From assembly GCA_905236535.1 (NCBI GenBank), contig CAJOQN010000077.1, positions 1 through 5,477 of the forward strand: a stretch of 5,477 bases of DNA. The letters run 5' to 3'. Below the pieces are notes generated by a model. The model searched no databases and was not told the DNA's origin. It saw nothing but the letters and a program-made list of their open reading frames with translations. This stretch comes from an uncultured Bacilli bacterium. Its GTDB lineage: Bacteria > Bacillota_I > Bacilli_A > RFN20 > CAG-826. How positions within the stretch are numbered: the stretch's first letter is position 1; the number at the start of each line of letters is the position of its first letter. The translations under genes and the position numbers were made by a program. This document shows, in pieces, positions 4,404-5,477 of the stretch.

Positions 4404-5477
4404 TACGCGATGTTGATTGTAATGGCGGGGCGGACACCAGAGACAACAACGGTAGGGTACGTACTGAAGCCGCCATCAAACCATATATAAGTAAGATAGT
4501 AGTAAGTAGAGCTGGATGAAGATGAGATGGAACGGGAATAATACACTGGGTATGACGAACCCTCCCTGGCCACCGTCCAGTCCGTGTTCTCGCAGAGTCT
4601 AGTGTCTGTTGGAAGAGCTGATGCTGAGAAGCCATAATCAGAATTGATATAATCTTGGTAGCTCGGCAAGAAGACTTTGTCTTGGGTGTTGTCGCAGGTA
4701 TAAGGATTGCTTGCTGAATCTGTCGTGGCCGCGCTGTTATCGACAGTTGTTGTGAGAATATTACTGTTGCCTAACGCAAAGGCGGAATTATAGAAATCGT
4801 TGTTGAGCCATGAGCGAATCTCTGAATTCGCGTAATTGTTTGAGAAGTCACCAAAGCGGTGGGCGTCAAGCAAGATATGCGAGAGCACAAAGTATTCCCC
4901 GTCGTCGTTGGATAAGACGTCCCAGACGATTGGCTCGCATTTGAACCAATAGATTTCTCCGCTCGCGATAATTTCGCCATCGTTGAATGAAAGTCCAACA
5001 GAATGTGGATCGACTTCATCCAGTTTGGCATAGTATTCATCGTTGTATAGATACCAGCCATTAGATTCTGGAGTGGTTAATTCATTAAGAGCAGTAACTA
5101 AATCAGAATCGTTGACATGTGTTTGTGGATATAAACCATATTTAACAAGGGTTTTAGTATCGTTCGCAATAGGAAACTGACCATAGTATTTTTCTGTAAC
5201 CACTTTAGTTTGATCATCAAAATAAGAACTCGTGAAATCTGCAGTAATCGTCGCCACGGTATCAGGATTGTCAAAATCAGGCACTGAGGCATCTCTTGTT
5301 ACGTTTACAGTTTCAGTATCTACATGAGTAGCATCATGGGAACACACAACAGTTGCGGTACACTTTGTATTATCAGCAGACCATTCATAAGTTGGAGTTC
5401 CCCAATCATGTCCAGTTGCTGGCAATGAAATATCACTAGTTTGAGTAGTGAACGCTGCATTAGTAAATGTCGCAGTA
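4403..5477 (-). CDS. DUF6273 surface protein with GHxW-type repeat (N-terminus outside window)
   Basis: The frame is open to the right edge, so the gene starts beyond it; 357 C-terminal residues are visible. A TTG at 5423-5425 is internal. From the N side there is a Thr/Ala/Ser-rich linker, then a repeat of the GHDWGTPTYEW type with two cysteines (residues 22-60), found in tandem in large secreted proteins of gut Firmicutes. A linker follows, then a DUF6273 domain (about 110-357) with its usual landmarks: YGLYPQT, YWFKCEPIVW, NNYANSEIRSWLNNDFYNSAF, TQDKVFLPSYQDY and the closing GVRPAI (347-352) just before the stop. The function of DUF6273 is unknown; extracellular display or binding is inferred from its partners. 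Residues 315-327 are a Ser/Tyr-rich run where relatives have varied sequence. The part encoding the end of the domain is clearly GC-rich (60% at 4561-4620 by hand count), while the upstream part is not (30% at 5101-5160). Its terminator is probably the hairpin at 4239-4264. Confidence 0.8.
   Translation of the reverse strand, partial: TATFTNAAFTTQTSDISLPATGHDWGTPTYEWSADNTKCTATVVCSHDATHVDTETVNVTRDASVPDFDNPDTVATITADFTSSYFDDQTKVVTEKYYGQFPIANDTKTLVKYGLYPQTHVNDSDLVTALNELTTPESNGWYLYNDEYYAKLDEVDPHSVGLSFNDGEIIASGEIYWFKCEPIVWDVLSNDDGEYFVLSHILLDAHRFGDFSNNYANSEIRSWLNNDFYNSAFALGNSNILTTTVDNSAATTDSASNPYTCDNTQDKVFLPSYQDYINSDYGFSASALPTDTRLCENTDWTVAREGSSYPVYYSRSISSSSSSTYYYLTYIWFDGGFSTYPTVVVSGVRPAITINIA

Noticed and set aside
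4112..4635. Other minus-strand open frames of 70 and 104 codons
   Set aside because: They are out-of-frame readings over the tandem repeat, the gene remnant and the surface-protein gene, with no family pattern or ribosome binding site.
5411..5425. LPATG in the surface protein, which matches a sortase signal (LPXTG)
   Set aside because: It lies over 330 residues before the C-terminus, runs straight into the GHDWG repeat, and no hydrophobic helix with a basic tail follows.

Overview
The window looks like a piece of a low-GC Firmicute-type genome (Bacillota, or a walled relative of the Mollicutes). The reasons are AT-rich intergenic DNA, a ClpB chaperone of the usual bacterial form, a YwaF/TMEM164-like membrane protein, and a DUF6273 surface protein with a GHxW-type repeat of a kind common in gut Firmicutes. 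Tryptophan is TGG in the large genes, and TGA behaves as a stop, so the standard bacterial code is assumed. The lineage is an inference.

Layout. 2-1264 (+) is the C-terminal half of clpB, cut by the left edge. It ends at a strong hairpin (1281-1329) that serves as a terminator but also resembles two abutted ends of an IS3-family element. 1330-1703 has no intact gene. It holds the broken tail of a minus-strand gene resembling a bacterial Ig-like domain, a doubtful 33-codon ORF, and a candidate promoter. 1713-2597 (+) is an intact seven-helix YwaF/TMEM164-like protein. A convergent minus-strand cluster fills 2697-4089. In transcription order it holds a PBECR-like nuclease/toxin gene broken by two one-base losses (4089 to 3519), a 30-codon ORF 4 bases later with a good ribosome binding site (3514 to 3422), and a four-helix membrane protein with a charged tail (3395 to 2697). 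4090-4402 holds a two-copy 20-base tandem repeat, and the decayed 3' end of another minus-strand gene with its own terminator. 4403-5477 (-) is the C-terminal part of a surface protein, cut by the right edge. Its 3' half is far richer in GC than the rest.

How it fits together. Only clpB is core housekeeping. The rest looks like an accessory region with gene wreckage: broken reading frames, orphan gene ends and an IS-end-like palindrome. The most interesting unit is the nuclease-like/small ORF/membrane protein cluster, which has the layout of a toxin module, but nothing here proves that function. Two of the breaks are single-base losses, one of them in an A run, so sequencing error in the assembly must be excluded before the nuclease gene is called dead.
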